From Bryobacterales bacterium (GTDB lineage: Bacteria; Acidobacteriota; Terriglobia; Bryobacterales; Bryobacteraceae), in assembly GCA_016716385.1 (NCBI GenBank), contig JADJWL010000008.1, forward strand, positions 186,001 through 250,000: a DNA stretch of 64,000 nt, written 5' to 3'. How positions within the stretch are numbered: position 1 is the stretch's first letter; each line of letters begins with the position of its first letter. The notes beneath the pieces are model-generated. The model did no database searches. It was not told the origin of the DNA and saw nothing but the letters and a program-made list of their open reading frames with translations. This document shows positions 55,004 to 63,536 of this stretch, in pieces. Made by a program: the position numbers and the translations under genes.

Positions 55004-57223
55004 TCACTGCCCGGCGAGGAACGTTTCCACCGCGCGCCGTCCCTTGCGCTGGTTCTCCCAGACCGAATCCAGGCACGCGACTTCGGAACGGCTGAGGTCC
55101 CAGGACAGCGGCGGTTTCTGGCAGCCCTCCCCACCGTCGAAGCGAAACTCCACGACCTGGAGGTTCAGAACCTTTCCGAGCAGCTTTACCTCCGTCTCGC
55201 CCCGGACGCCTTGCGACATGCTGCGCATGTTTGCGATCCCGATGAGCGGTGCGGACAACTGGTAGCCCCAGCCTCTCGGGCTCAGTTCGCTGCCCTCATC
55301 CTCGGGAAAGGACACGATCTGGATAAGCAGGACCTTTGGTTCGGTCCCGTGAATCCCGTCCTGCAGCCACTCCAGCAAGGCCGCCAGGCCGTAGTTGTCA
55401 AAATACCCCCCGTCCGCCAGATGCGGTGCGAGCTGCGGCGTGTCCGGCCGCGCCACGGGACTGACAAAGGCGAACGACGAAGAAAGCCGCGCCGCGGTGA
55501 CGACCGGGACATCATAGACCGCGGTCAGGTCGACGAAGTTGCGCCTCTTGGGGAATGTGCTGGTTGCCAGCACCACCGGGCGGCCCGTTTCCACTTCGAA
55601 CGCATTGAAGATCGCCGCCGGCAGGCTCCCGCCCGTCTTTTTCGTCCAATCAGACAGCCAGACGCCTTCGAGGCCGGCCCTCCGTGCAAGCTGATCCTCG
55701 AATGCGGCGGCCCGGTCGCCGCCGCGGAGGCGCGCCAGAGGTCCTGCCAGAGCTGACGGCAGGTCCCTGGTGACCAGGGCCCAGGCGAACACGTCCAGGC
55801 TGGGCAGCACGGCACGCTGCCATGCCTCCTCCGTCAGGTGCTTGCGCCGCACCTCGTCGGCTTCGGCCTGCGCCGCCAGGTAGTACATGGACCCGACGGC
55901 GCCGCCTGAGACAGCGCTGATCGCTCGCACGGACTTCGCGAAATCAGTCGTGTCTTGAGCCAGTCCGCTCAGAACGCGGGCCGTCCATCCCGCGGCCTGG
56001 ACGCCTCCGCCCGCCGCGGCGACCACGATCACCCTGTCCCGGCCGGCGAGGACCTCGCGCGGGGAGATGCGCCCCGTCGACTCTTGAGGACGCACGGGAA
56101 ACACATAGTCGGTTTCCGGCGTCGATCCCATCCAGATAAAGACTGCCAGCGGCGCAAGCAGCGGCAGGCGGTACCGGTCGAAGACAAACGTCAGGAACGA
56201 TCCGATCAGGCAGAGGATCGCCGCGGCCAGAAAGACGAATGCCAGCGCCGGGGCACTTGCGGGCCACCACCATGGCGCGGCGGCCGCCTCGCCTCCCTGG
56301 AGGACGGTCGCTTTCGCTACGCTCATGCCGAAGAACCACGTCAGCGCCAAGGCGTTGACGAAGATTAAAGCCCAGTGGCCGGGCTTCACTTCGGCGATCC
56401 GGCCTGATTCGTCGAACGCGGCGAAGCCTGCCGCGGCGCTTCGGATCCACGGCCAGCGGCCCAGGCGAAACCCGTCTCGCAGCTTCCGATCCACGCCGTC
56501 CTGCAGAGCTCGTGCGAAGTTCGATCTGCCAATTGCGGCCGGCAGGAGCCAAAACAGCAACGACCCGGCGGCCACCGGAGCGACCATCGAGAGCAATTCG
56601 CCCCGCACTCCCAGTTGCGATTGCAGCAACATGTAGAACCCAAGCACGAAAACGGGGCTGGCAAACAGGAAGAACTCCATGGCGGCTTCTACCTGTGTCC
56701 GCTCCCGATGGGTCCACATCTCGTGGTCGAGGCTCGTGAAGGCGGTTTCGTACCGATCGATGGCCCAGGCAAAGACGGCAAACAGCGCAAACCCGGCCAT
56801 CGCGCCCCACCACGACTCCAGGGGAATGAACAGCAGGAGAGCAACGAAGCCCGACGACAACGCCAGAGCGCGGCTGCCGGTGGAGATCGCAAATGCCGTC
56901 GCGCAGAATCCTGCAATCAGGGATCCAACACCACCCATCGCGCCGGCCACCGCTCCGGCGGCGCCGAACAGAAGGGGACCCGGACGGCGGAAGCTCATCC
57001 CGAAGCGCTCGTGCCCGTACTGGACGATGTTATTTGCCGCCGCCTGGGCGCAACGGCATGCCAGGAATGCGGCCAGGAAAGCCCAGGCCAAGCTTCGCTC
57101 ATCGCCCAGCAGGAGGTTTCGGAGAAGGTCTACTTCCGCGGCGACCGGTCCGAAGAGCAGCACGGACAGCCACGTCAGCAGCGGAACCCGCAACAGGTAG
57201 ACGTAGGCCCAGAAGGAGTGCAT
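55004..57223 (-). CDS. Membrane protein with C-terminal patatin-like phospholipase domain
   Basis: 739 residues. The N-terminal ~385 residues contain about ten hydrophobic helices, unusual for patatins. The C-terminal half has the patatin serine-Asp dyad: oxyanion GGGVQAAG (~403), nucleophile elbow SAVSGGAVGS (~439) and DGGYFDNYG (~604). Predicted to be a phospholipase or acyl hydrolase at the inner membrane. It lies 6 bp downstream of Ku on the same strand and may be co-transcribed with the NHEJ gene, though no functional link is known. The N-terminal domain is not recognised. Confidence 0.88.
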   Translation of the reverse strand: MHSFWAYVYLLRVPLLTWLSVLLFGPVAAEVDLLRNLLLGDERSLAWAFLAAFLACRCAQAAANNIVQYGHERFGMSFRRPGPLLFGAAGAVAGAMGGVGSLIAGFCATAFAISTGSRALALSSGFVALLLFIPLESWWGAMAGFALFAVFAWAIDRYETAFTSLDHEMWTHRERTQVEAAMEFFLFASPVFVLGFYMLLQSQLGVRGELLSMVAPVAAGSLLFWLLPAAIGRSNFARALQDGVDRKLRDGFRLGRWPWIRSAAAGFAAFDESGRIAEVKPGHWALIFVNALALTWFFGMSVAKATVLQGGEAAAAPWWWPASAPALAFVFLAAAILCLIGSFLTFVFDRYRLPLLAPLAVFIWMGSTPETDYVFPVRPQESTGRISPREVLAGRDRVIVVAAAGGGVQAAGWTARVLSGLAQDTTDFAKSVRAISAVSGGAVGSMYYLAAQAEADEVRRKHLTEEAWQRAVLPSLDVFAWALVTRDLPSALAGPLARLRGGDRAAAFEDQLARRAGLEGVWLSDWTKKTGGSLPAAIFNAFEVETGRPVVLATSTFPKRRNFVDLTAVYDVPVVTAARLSSSFAFVSPVARPDTPQLAPHLADGGYFDNYGLAALLEWLQDGIHGTEPKVLLIQIVSFPEDEGSELSPRGWGYQLSAPLIGIANMRSMSQGVRGETEVKLLGKVLNLQVVEFRFDGGEGCQKPPLSWDLSRSEVACLDSVWENQRKGRRAVETFLAGQ

Positions 57224-57229
57224 CCTTGC

Positions 57230-58063
57230 TCACGCCGAGGAGCGCCGCCGGCCTGCCGTCCTCTTTGTCTCGGGTTCCGCTTCCTCGGCGGATACCGGCC
57301 GCTTGCGCACCTCGAGGCTCTTCTTCAGCGCCTCCATGATGTCGATCACGGGCGCCACCGGCGGCTGGCTGATCTCGACGACCTTCCGCCCGGCCAGCTT
57401 TGTTTGAATCAGCTCTTCGAGATTCGCTCGGTAGGTATCCTTGTACTTCTCCGGTTCGAACTTCCCGGCCAGAGATTCGATCAGCATCCGCGCCAGCGCG
57501 AGTTCCTTCTCCTGGACCAGGTCCGTATCGGTGCGGAACTCCTCCACCTTGCGGATCTCGTCCTCGTAGTACATCGTGTGCAGCAGGATCCCCTTATCTC
57601 CAGGGCGCAGGATCACGATGTGTTCGCGGTTGTGCATCGCGATCTTGGCAACGCCGGCATACTGGCTCTGCTTCAGCGCTTCAAACAGCAGCGCGTAGGG
57701 CTTCTCGCCGCTGTCCTCGGGCGCCATGTAGTACGAGCTTTCGAGATAAATGGGATCGACTTCGGAGGCGGGGACGAACTCCAGGATCTCCATCACTTTG
57801 GAGGTTCGCGGCGCCACCTGGCGGATCTCTTCGTCCTCGACCACGACGTAGTGATCCTTCTCGTACTCGTAGCCTTTGACCAGCTCGCTCCGGGGGACGA
57901 TCTTGTCCTCGGCTTGGCAGTAGATCATCTGCTTGATGCGCGAGTTGTCCGTCTTATGGAGGAGGTTGAAGCTGATGGTTTGGGCACGCGCCGCGCTGTA
58001 CAGGCGGACCGGCAGCGAGACGAGCCCGAAGGTAAGGTGGCCCTTCCAGACGGTCGACGCCAT
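57230..58063 (-). CDS. ku: Ku protein, non-homologous end joining
   Basis: 277-residue bacterial Ku homologue. The core is well conserved: WKGHLTFGLVSLPVRLYSA at the start, HKTDNSRIKQMIYC, LELVKGYEYEKD, ALLFEALKQSQYAGVAK, HIVILRP and the long KELALARMLIESL helix. The C-terminus (~250-277) is basic and may recruit LigD. Ku rings bind DNA ends in NHEJ. ligD lies immediately divergent, with a 47-bp gap containing a small palindrome. Length and start (MASTVWKG) are normal. Confidence 0.97.
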   Translation of the reverse strand: MASTVWKGHLTFGLVSLPVRLYSAARAQTISFNLLHKTDNSRIKQMIYCQAEDKIVPRSELVKGYEYEKDHYVVVEDEEIRQVAPRTSKVMEILEFVPASEVDPIYLESSYYMAPEDSGEKPYALLFEALKQSQYAGVAKIAMHNREHIVILRPGDKGILLHTMYYEDEIRKVEEFRTDTDLVQEKELALARMLIESLAGKFEPEKYKDTYRANLEELIQTKLAGRKVVEISQPPVAPVIDIMEALKKSLEVRKRPVSAEEAEPETKRTAGRRRSSA

Positions 58064-58075
58064 GTTCCATAACGT

Positions 58076-58092
58076 ACCAGATTTGTTCTGGT
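58076..58092. promoter_or_regulatory. Inverted repeat in the ku-ligD intergenic region, candidate operator
   Basis: ACCAGA, 5-nt spacer TTTGT, TCTGGT: perfect 6-bp arms in the 47-bp gap between divergent ku (start 58063) and ligD (start 58111). A shared operator for both genes is plausible. No LexA or Fur-type consensus is evident, so the regulator is unknown. Confidence 0.4.
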
Positions 58093-58110
58093 TTGGATAT
58101 CCTGGGCGAA

Positions 58111-60621
58111 GTGGCGCTTGAAGAATATTCCGGCAAGCGGTCGTTTGACCGCACCCCGGAGCCTCGGCCCGCGGTCCCGGCGGCGGGCGGGTGGAGTTTC
58201 TGCGTGCAGCGCCATCATGCCAGCCGTCTCCATTACGACTTCCGTGTCGAAGTGGACGGTGTGCTGGTTTCCTGGTCTGTCCCCAAAGGACCGTCGCTCG
58301 TCGCCGGCAGCAAACAGCTCGCCGTCAAAGTGGAGGACCACCCGCTCGACTATGGCGGTTTCGAGGGCAACATTCCCAAGGGCAATTACGGCGCCGGGTC
58401 CGTGATGCTCTGGGACCGTGGAACCTACGAACTAATGGGGACAGACCCGGCTTCCGGGCAGATCGCGCGCGGGGATTTCAAGTTCCGCCTGTACGGGGAG
58501 AAGCTGCGTGGGGAATTCGCACTGGTCCGGATGAAGGGCCGGGGCAAGGGCAACGAGTGGCTCCTGCTCAAGAAGAAGGACGACTTCGCGGATCCCGGTT
58601 GGGACGTAGAAGCTCACGCCACCAGCGTCCTGACCCGCCGCACGCAGGAGGAGATCGCGCGGGACCTCCCCCCGCGGCGGACGGAAGAGGCGCCATCCCG
58701 AGCCATGCCGGAAGGGTCTGTCCCTGTTCCGATGCCGGAATCCGTGCAGCCGATGCTTGCGACGCTGACTGCGGACCTGCCCCGGGATGAGGGCTGGCTC
58801 TACGAGGTCAAATGGGACGGCATCCGGGCGCTCTGCTTCGTTGCCGGCGGCGGACTGCGGATCGTCTCCAGGCGGGGGAATCGTTGCGAACGGCAGTATC
58901 CCGAGTTAAGCGTCCTGCCCCGCAGCCTCAATGCGCGCGACGCAATTGTCGACGGCGAGATCGCCGTGCTGGACGCCACCGGGAAGCCCGGTTTCGGGCT
59001 GATCCAGCCGCGCATCATGGCCAGCGACCCGAACGCGATAGCGAACCTGGCCCGCTCCGCCCCCGCCGTCCTATTTGTGTTCGACCTGCTCTATCTTGAC
59101 GGCTACGATCTGCGCGCTGTGCCTCTGTGGAAACGCAAGGAGCTGCTGCGGGACATCCTGCGTCCGTGTCCCGCCGTGCGGTATTCCGAGCATTTCACCG
59201 ACGGCGAGGCGCTGTTCGAAGCGGCCCGGGAGCAAGGGCTCGAAGGGGTTCTGGCCAAGCGCGCGGATTCCCTCTATGAAGCCCGCCGCTCGACATCGTG
59301 GCTCAAGCGCAAGACGGAGCAGGAACTGGAGTTCGTCATCGGCGGCATGACGGCGGGCGAGCGCGAGCCGTTCGGGTCACTGGCTCTCGGCCTCTATGAA
59401 GGCGAATCCCTGATCTACGTGGGGAATGCCGGCTCGGGATTCTCCGAGAAGCTCGCTGCCGCTGTCGACGCGGAGTTGCGGCCGCTGGTGACCGCCCGCT
59501 GCCCGTTTCAGAATCGCGCCAGGATCCCGAAGGAGACCCTGTGGGTGCGCCCGCTCCAGGTGTGCGCGGTGAAGTTCCACTCCTGGACTCACGACAACCA
59601 CCTGCGCGCTCCCGTGTTCCTCGGTCTGCGGCCGGACCTCGATCCACGCGATTGCGTCCGCGAACCGAAGGCCGCCACGCCTTTGCTGAACGGCCGCGAC
59701 GAAATCTTCGTCAACGTCGATGGTGTGCGCGTCAAGTTCACGAATCTGAACAAAGTATTCTTCCCGGCTGACGGCATCACGAAAGGCGACCTGATCGCCT
59801 ACTACGACGCCGTTTCGTCGCTGCTGCTGCCGCATCTGCGCGACCGCCCCCTGTCGCTGAAGCGATATCCCGATGGGATCGAAGGCGAGTACTTCTTTCA
59901 AAAGGACGCGCCGCGCAGCTTCCCGTCCTGGATGCACTTTGAGACGATCGAAGATCCGGAGAGCGGGAAGAAGACGCGTTTCGTGCTGGCACAGGACCGG
60001 GCGTCGCTCTTGTACCTGGCGAACCTCGGTTGCATCGATCAGAATCCGTGGATGAGCCGGGTTGGCTCGCTCGATCATCCGGACTTCATTCTGATCGACC
60101 TGGATCCGGTGCAGTGCTCGTACGACAGCATCGTCGAGGCGGCGCTGCTCGTCCGGGAGAAGCTGGAACGCATCGGCCTGCGTGGCTATCCCAAGACGAC
60201 CGGCGGCGACGGCATGCACATCTACATTCCGGTGGAGCCCGTCTATACGTACGAGCAGGCGAAGTCATTCGCGGAGATCCTCAGCGTGCTGGTGGCGGCG
60301 GAGCGTCCTGCGCTGTTCACAACACCGCGCTCGGTGGCTCGCCGGGACAAAGGGCGCGTCTACTTCGATTACCTCCAGAACGGCCGCGGCAAGACGATCT
60401 CGGCGCCCTATGTGCCGCGCGCGCACCCAGGCGCCCCGGTGGCCACCCCCCTCGACTGGAGTGAGGTCTGTCCCGGTTTGGCGCCGGGCCGGTTTCGCAT
60501 GCGCGACGCAATGGAGCGCTTCCGGCGGACCGGTGACCTGTTCGCCGGGGTCCTCGCGGACCGGCAGGAGATCGAACCGGCGCTCGAACGGCTGTCGGCC
60601 CTTGTGATGGGCGTAAAATAG
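58111..60621 (+). CDS. ligD: Multifunctional NHEJ DNA ligase
   Basis: 836 residues in the order phosphoesterase-ligase-polymerase (as in Pseudomonas, not mycobacteria). PE domain: HHASRLHYDFR and EDHPLDYGGFEG (~1-165). Ligase domain: adenylation Lys in YEVKWDGIRAL (~234), GEIAVLD, LYLDGYDL, and OB-fold with AVKFHSWT (~210-515). Polymerase/primase domain: ~535-836 with FILIDLDPVQCSYDS and the KTTGGDGMHIYIP segment. It ends, trims, fills and seals breaks with Ku. GTG at 58111 (MALEEYSGKRSF) matches the family start; TTG at 58093 is the alternative. Confidence 0.97.
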   Translation: MALEEYSGKRSFDRTPEPRPAVPAAGGWSFCVQRHHASRLHYDFRVEVDGVLVSWSVPKGPSLVAGSKQLAVKVEDHPLDYGGFEGNIPKGNYGAGSVMLWDRGTYELMGTDPASGQIARGDFKFRLYGEKLRGEFALVRMKGRGKGNEWLLLKKKDDFADPGWDVEAHATSVLTRRTQEEIARDLPPRRTEEAPSRAMPEGSVPVPMPESVQPMLATLTADLPRDEGWLYEVKWDGIRALCFVAGGGLRIVSRRGNRCERQYPELSVLPRSLNARDAIVDGEIAVLDATGKPGFGLIQPRIMASDPNAIANLARSAPAVLFVFDLLYLDGYDLRAVPLWKRKELLRDILRPCPAVRYSEHFTDGEALFEAAREQGLEGVLAKRADSLYEARRSTSWLKRKTEQELEFVIGGMTAGEREPFGSLALGLYEGESLIYVGNAGSGFSEKLAAAVDAELRPLVTARCPFQNRARIPKETLWVRPLQVCAVKFHSWTHDNHLRAPVFLGLRPDLDPRDCVREPKAATPLLNGRDEIFVNVDGVRVKFTNLNKVFFPADGITKGDLIAYYDAVSSLLLPHLRDRPLSLKRYPDGIEGEYFFQKDAPRSFPSWMHFETIEDPESGKKTRFVLAQDRASLLYLANLGCIDQNPWMSRVGSLDHPDFILIDLDPVQCSYDSIVEAALLVREKLERIGLRGYPKTTGGDGMHIYIPVEPVYTYEQAKSFAEILSVLVAAERPALFTTPRSVARRDKGRVYFDYLQNGRGKTISAPYVPRAHPGAPVATPLDWSEVCPGLAPGRFRMRDAMERFRRTGDLFAGVLADRQEIEPALERLSALVMGVK

Positions 60622-60630
60622 GACAAGCTC

Positions 60631-62811
60631 ATGCGCCGTGCGCGCTTCCTCTTTCCCATCCTGATCGCCGCGCTCGTGGCCGTCGTCGGGGTGACCTACT
60701 ACAAACAGCGCCGCGACCTGGACGCGCAGGCTCCCCGCCGACCCGCACCCCTGCCCGACGGCATCGAAGGGCAGGCTGAGGACTGGTTCTGGACGCAGTC
60801 GGTGCCGGGACGGACCGTGGTCGAAATCCGCGCCCGCCGTGTGCGCCAGGAGAAGGATTCCGCCCGGCTCGAACTCGGCGGCGTGCGGCTGCGCATCTTC
60901 CGCGAGGATGGCGCCTCATACGACTACGTCGAGAGCGACTTGGCCGAGTTCTCTCCCACCGAGGAGCGCCTCTATTCCGAAGGTGACGTGACGATTACAC
61001 TGGGCGTGCCGTCCGAAGGGGAACCGTCGCGGCAACTGGTCTCGATCAAGACTTCAGGCGCCGCCTTCGAGAGTCGGACGGGGAAGGCCACGACGGACCG
61101 GGTCGCCGAGTTCCAGTTCGAGAACGGCGAAGGCCGCTCGCGCGGGGCCACGTACGATCCCCAACTGCGCGAACTGATGCTGCACTCCGAAGCGGAGGTT
61201 GTCTGGCGGGGAGGCGCTCGTCCGATGAAGGTCGAGGCCGGCACACTGGTCTATAAGGAGATTGATTCGGCGGTCCTTCTCGGTCCGTGGTCGCGGCTGA
61301 CGCGGGAGAATTCCGTGATTGACGCCGGCAGCGCGTTTGCCGTGATTGAGAATGGCGCCATCCGCCGCCTCGAGGCAAAGCAGGCTCGCGGCAAGGACGA
61401 ACTACCGGGACGGACCCTGTTCTACGAGGCCGACGAACTGGCGGTTTCGTTTGCGGCCAGGGGGCTGACGGAGTCCGCGCGCGGCATCGGCAACGCGCGG
61501 ATCGCTTCAAAGACACCTGCGTCGGAGACGGTGTTCACGGCGAACCGGATCGACATGGATTTCGTCGAAGGCGCGGCCGAGAGCGAGTTGGAGAAGGCTC
61601 TGGGTACCGGGAAGGCGGTGATCGAAACGCGTCCGCTGGGTGGCCGGGAAGAAGCGCCTGAGGCGAAGGTCCTCCGGTCCGAGGTTGTGGAACTGGCCAT
61701 GCGACCGGGTGGAGCCGAGATCGATACGGTCGCGACCCATACACCTGGAGAGATCGAGTTCATTCCGACCCGGCCGGGCCATCGGCGGCGCCAACTGCTC
61801 GCCGAACGCTTGTGGATCCACTACGGTCGCCGCAACGTGATCCAATCGTTTCGTGCGGTCACGGTCGAGACGGCCACTGCCGGTCCCGCGGCGCGCACCT
61901 GGAGCGACAACCTGCTGGCGGACTTCAGCGAAGGCTCAGGAGAACTCCAGCGGCTTGAGCAGTGGGATAACTTCCGGTACGAGAGTGGCGACCGGAAGGC
62001 GTGGGCCGAGCGCGCGGTCTTCGAGCAGGCGTCCGATCGCGTGACGCTGCGGGGCCAGGCGCGTGTGACCGATCCTGGCGGATCGACCTCGGCGGCTCTC
62101 ATCCGGCTCAACCAGACTAGCGGGCAGTACGAAGCTGAGGAGCGGGTTGCGTCGAGCCGCAATCCCGAGGGCAGGGCTGATGCCGGCGGCATGTTTAACG
62201 GGGACGGACCCGTTTTGGCTGTGGCTGACCGGATGCGGACCAGCGATGGCAACCGGCTCATCGTCTACGAGGGAAATGCCGTTCTCTGGCAGGGGGGGAA
62301 TCGCGTCAAGGCGCACCGCATCGAAATCGACCGTGACGCACGCCGGCTCGTCGCGCACGGCAGCGTCGAAACGCTCCTGACGGAAGCAGAAGGGGGACAG
62401 ACCTCGATTCTGGCGAGAGCGCTCGTGTACACGGACGAGGACCGGCAAGCGTTGTACACCGGCGGCGTGCGCTTGAGACGGCCGAGACTGCATGTGGATT
62501 CGCTGGAACTGCGAGTCATCCTGGCCGAGCCTGGCTCCGCCTCGCGGCTGGAACGTGCCTTCGCCGACGGCAAGGTCAAGATCGTGGAGCATTCACCCGG
62601 ACGGTCGCGCACCGGGACTGGGGAACGCGCCATCTACGAGGTCGCCGAGGAACGGATTCATCTGCGAGGCGGCGATCCCCGCCTGGTTGACAGCGCGAAA
62701 GGCACGACACGCGGCGAGCAATTGACCTATTGGGCAGGCGATGATAGGTTGTTGGTCAACGGCCAGCCTGAGCAGCCGGCAGCGACCCGGCTCCGCCGCA
62801 GATCACCCTGA
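60631..62811 (+). CDS. LptC/LptA-type LPS-transport protein
   Basis: 726 residues. An N-terminal transmembrane helix (~5-25, FLFPILIAALVAVVGVTYY) and a following beta-jellyroll resemble LptC. The remainder contains further OstA/LptA-like jellyroll repeats (VTITLGVPSEG, VYEGNAVLWQGGNRVKA, YTGGVRLRRP). This looks like a fused LptC-LptA bridge that would carry LPS across the periplasm. Typical LptC is ~190 residues and LptA ~185, so this is much longer. It starts 9 bp after ligD and overlaps lptB by 1 bp (TGATG), strongly suggesting an Lpt unit. Confidence 0.85.
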   Translation: MRRARFLFPILIAALVAVVGVTYYKQRRDLDAQAPRRPAPLPDGIEGQAEDWFWTQSVPGRTVVEIRARRVRQEKDSARLELGGVRLRIFREDGASYDYVESDLAEFSPTEERLYSEGDVTITLGVPSEGEPSRQLVSIKTSGAAFESRTGKATTDRVAEFQFENGEGRSRGATYDPQLRELMLHSEAEVVWRGGARPMKVEAGTLVYKEIDSAVLLGPWSRLTRENSVIDAGSAFAVIENGAIRRLEAKQARGKDELPGRTLFYEADELAVSFAARGLTESARGIGNARIASKTPASETVFTANRIDMDFVEGAAESELEKALGTGKAVIETRPLGGREEAPEAKVLRSEVVELAMRPGGAEIDTVATHTPGEIEFIPTRPGHRRRQLLAERLWIHYGRRNVIQSFRAVTVETATAGPAARTWSDNLLADFSEGSGELQRLEQWDNFRYESGDRKAWAERAVFEQASDRVTLRGQARVTDPGGSTSAALIRLNQTSGQYEAEERVASSRNPEGRADAGGMFNGDGPVLAVADRMRTSDGNRLIVYEGNAVLWQGGNRVKAHRIEIDRDARRLVAHGSVETLLTEAEGGQTSILARALVYTDEDRQALYTGGVRLRRPRLHVDSLELRVILAEPGSASRLERAFADGKVKIVEHSPGRSRTGTGERAIYEVAEERIHLRGGDPRLVDSAKGTTRGEQLTYWAGDDRLLVNGQPEQPAATRLRRRSP

Positions 62812-63536
62812 TGTCCAAGCTGGAAACCCTGGAAATCTCTAAGGCCTATCGCGGCCGCAAAGTCGTCGACGACGTGTCTGTATCGGTCGAGGATGGCGAG
62901 GTGGTCGGGATTCTCGGACCGAATGGTGCAGGGAAGACGACGTCCTTTTACATGATCGTCGGGCTGATCAGCCCGGATTCCGGGTCGGTCTTGCTCGATG
63001 GGAGCGATGTCACCGCCTTGCCAATGTACCAGCGCGCCCGCCGGGGGATCAGCTACCTGCCACAGGAACCGTCTGTCTTCCGCAAGCTTACGGTCGAGGA
63101 GAATCTGCTGGCGATCCTGGAAATGCAGGCGCTCGGCAGCCGCGAGCGCGCCGACCGGCTGGAGCAGTTGATCGACCAGCTTGGCCTCGAAAGAGTGCGC
63201 CACAGCAAGGGCTACATGCTGTCCGGCGGTGAGCGGCGCCGCGTGGAGATCGCCCGCTCGCTGGCGATCAGTCCCAAGTTCCTGCTGTTGGACGAACCGT
63301 TCTCCGGGATCGACCCGATTCAGGTCCGGGAACTGCAGGGAATCATCGTCGATCTCAAGAACGCCGGTATCGGGATCCTGATTACCGACCACAACGTGCG
63401 AGAAACGCTCACCGTGACGGACCGGGCATACATCATCAACCAGGGCAAGATCTTCCGGTCAGGAAGTCCGGCCGAACTGGGCCGCGATGCCGATGTGCGG
63501 CGCGTCTACCTTGGCGAGAACTTCCAATTGACGTAG
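62811..63536 (+). CDS. lptB: LPS export ABC transporter ATP-binding protein
   Basis: 241-residue cytosolic ATPase of the LptB2FG exporter. Walker A GPNGAGKTT, Q-loop, signature LSGGERRRVEIA, Walker B LLLDEP and the H-loop TDHNVRETL are all present. The signature and overall wording are the LptB type, and the upstream gene is the LptC/A-like partner with a 1-bp TGATG overlap, so translation is coupled. LptF and LptG are not in the window. The end overlaps the convergent transposase frame by 78 bp. Confidence 0.97.
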   Translation: MSKLETLEISKAYRGRKVVDDVSVSVEDGEVVGILGPNGAGKTTSFYMIVGLISPDSGSVLLDGSDVTALPMYQRARRGISYLPQEPSVFRKLTVEENLLAILEMQALGSRERADRLEQLIDQLGLERVRHSKGYMLSGGERRRVEIARSLAISPKFLLLDEPFSGIDPIQVRELQGIIVDLKNAGIGILITDHNVRETLTVTDRAYIINQGKIFRSGSPAELGRDADVRRVYLGENFQLT

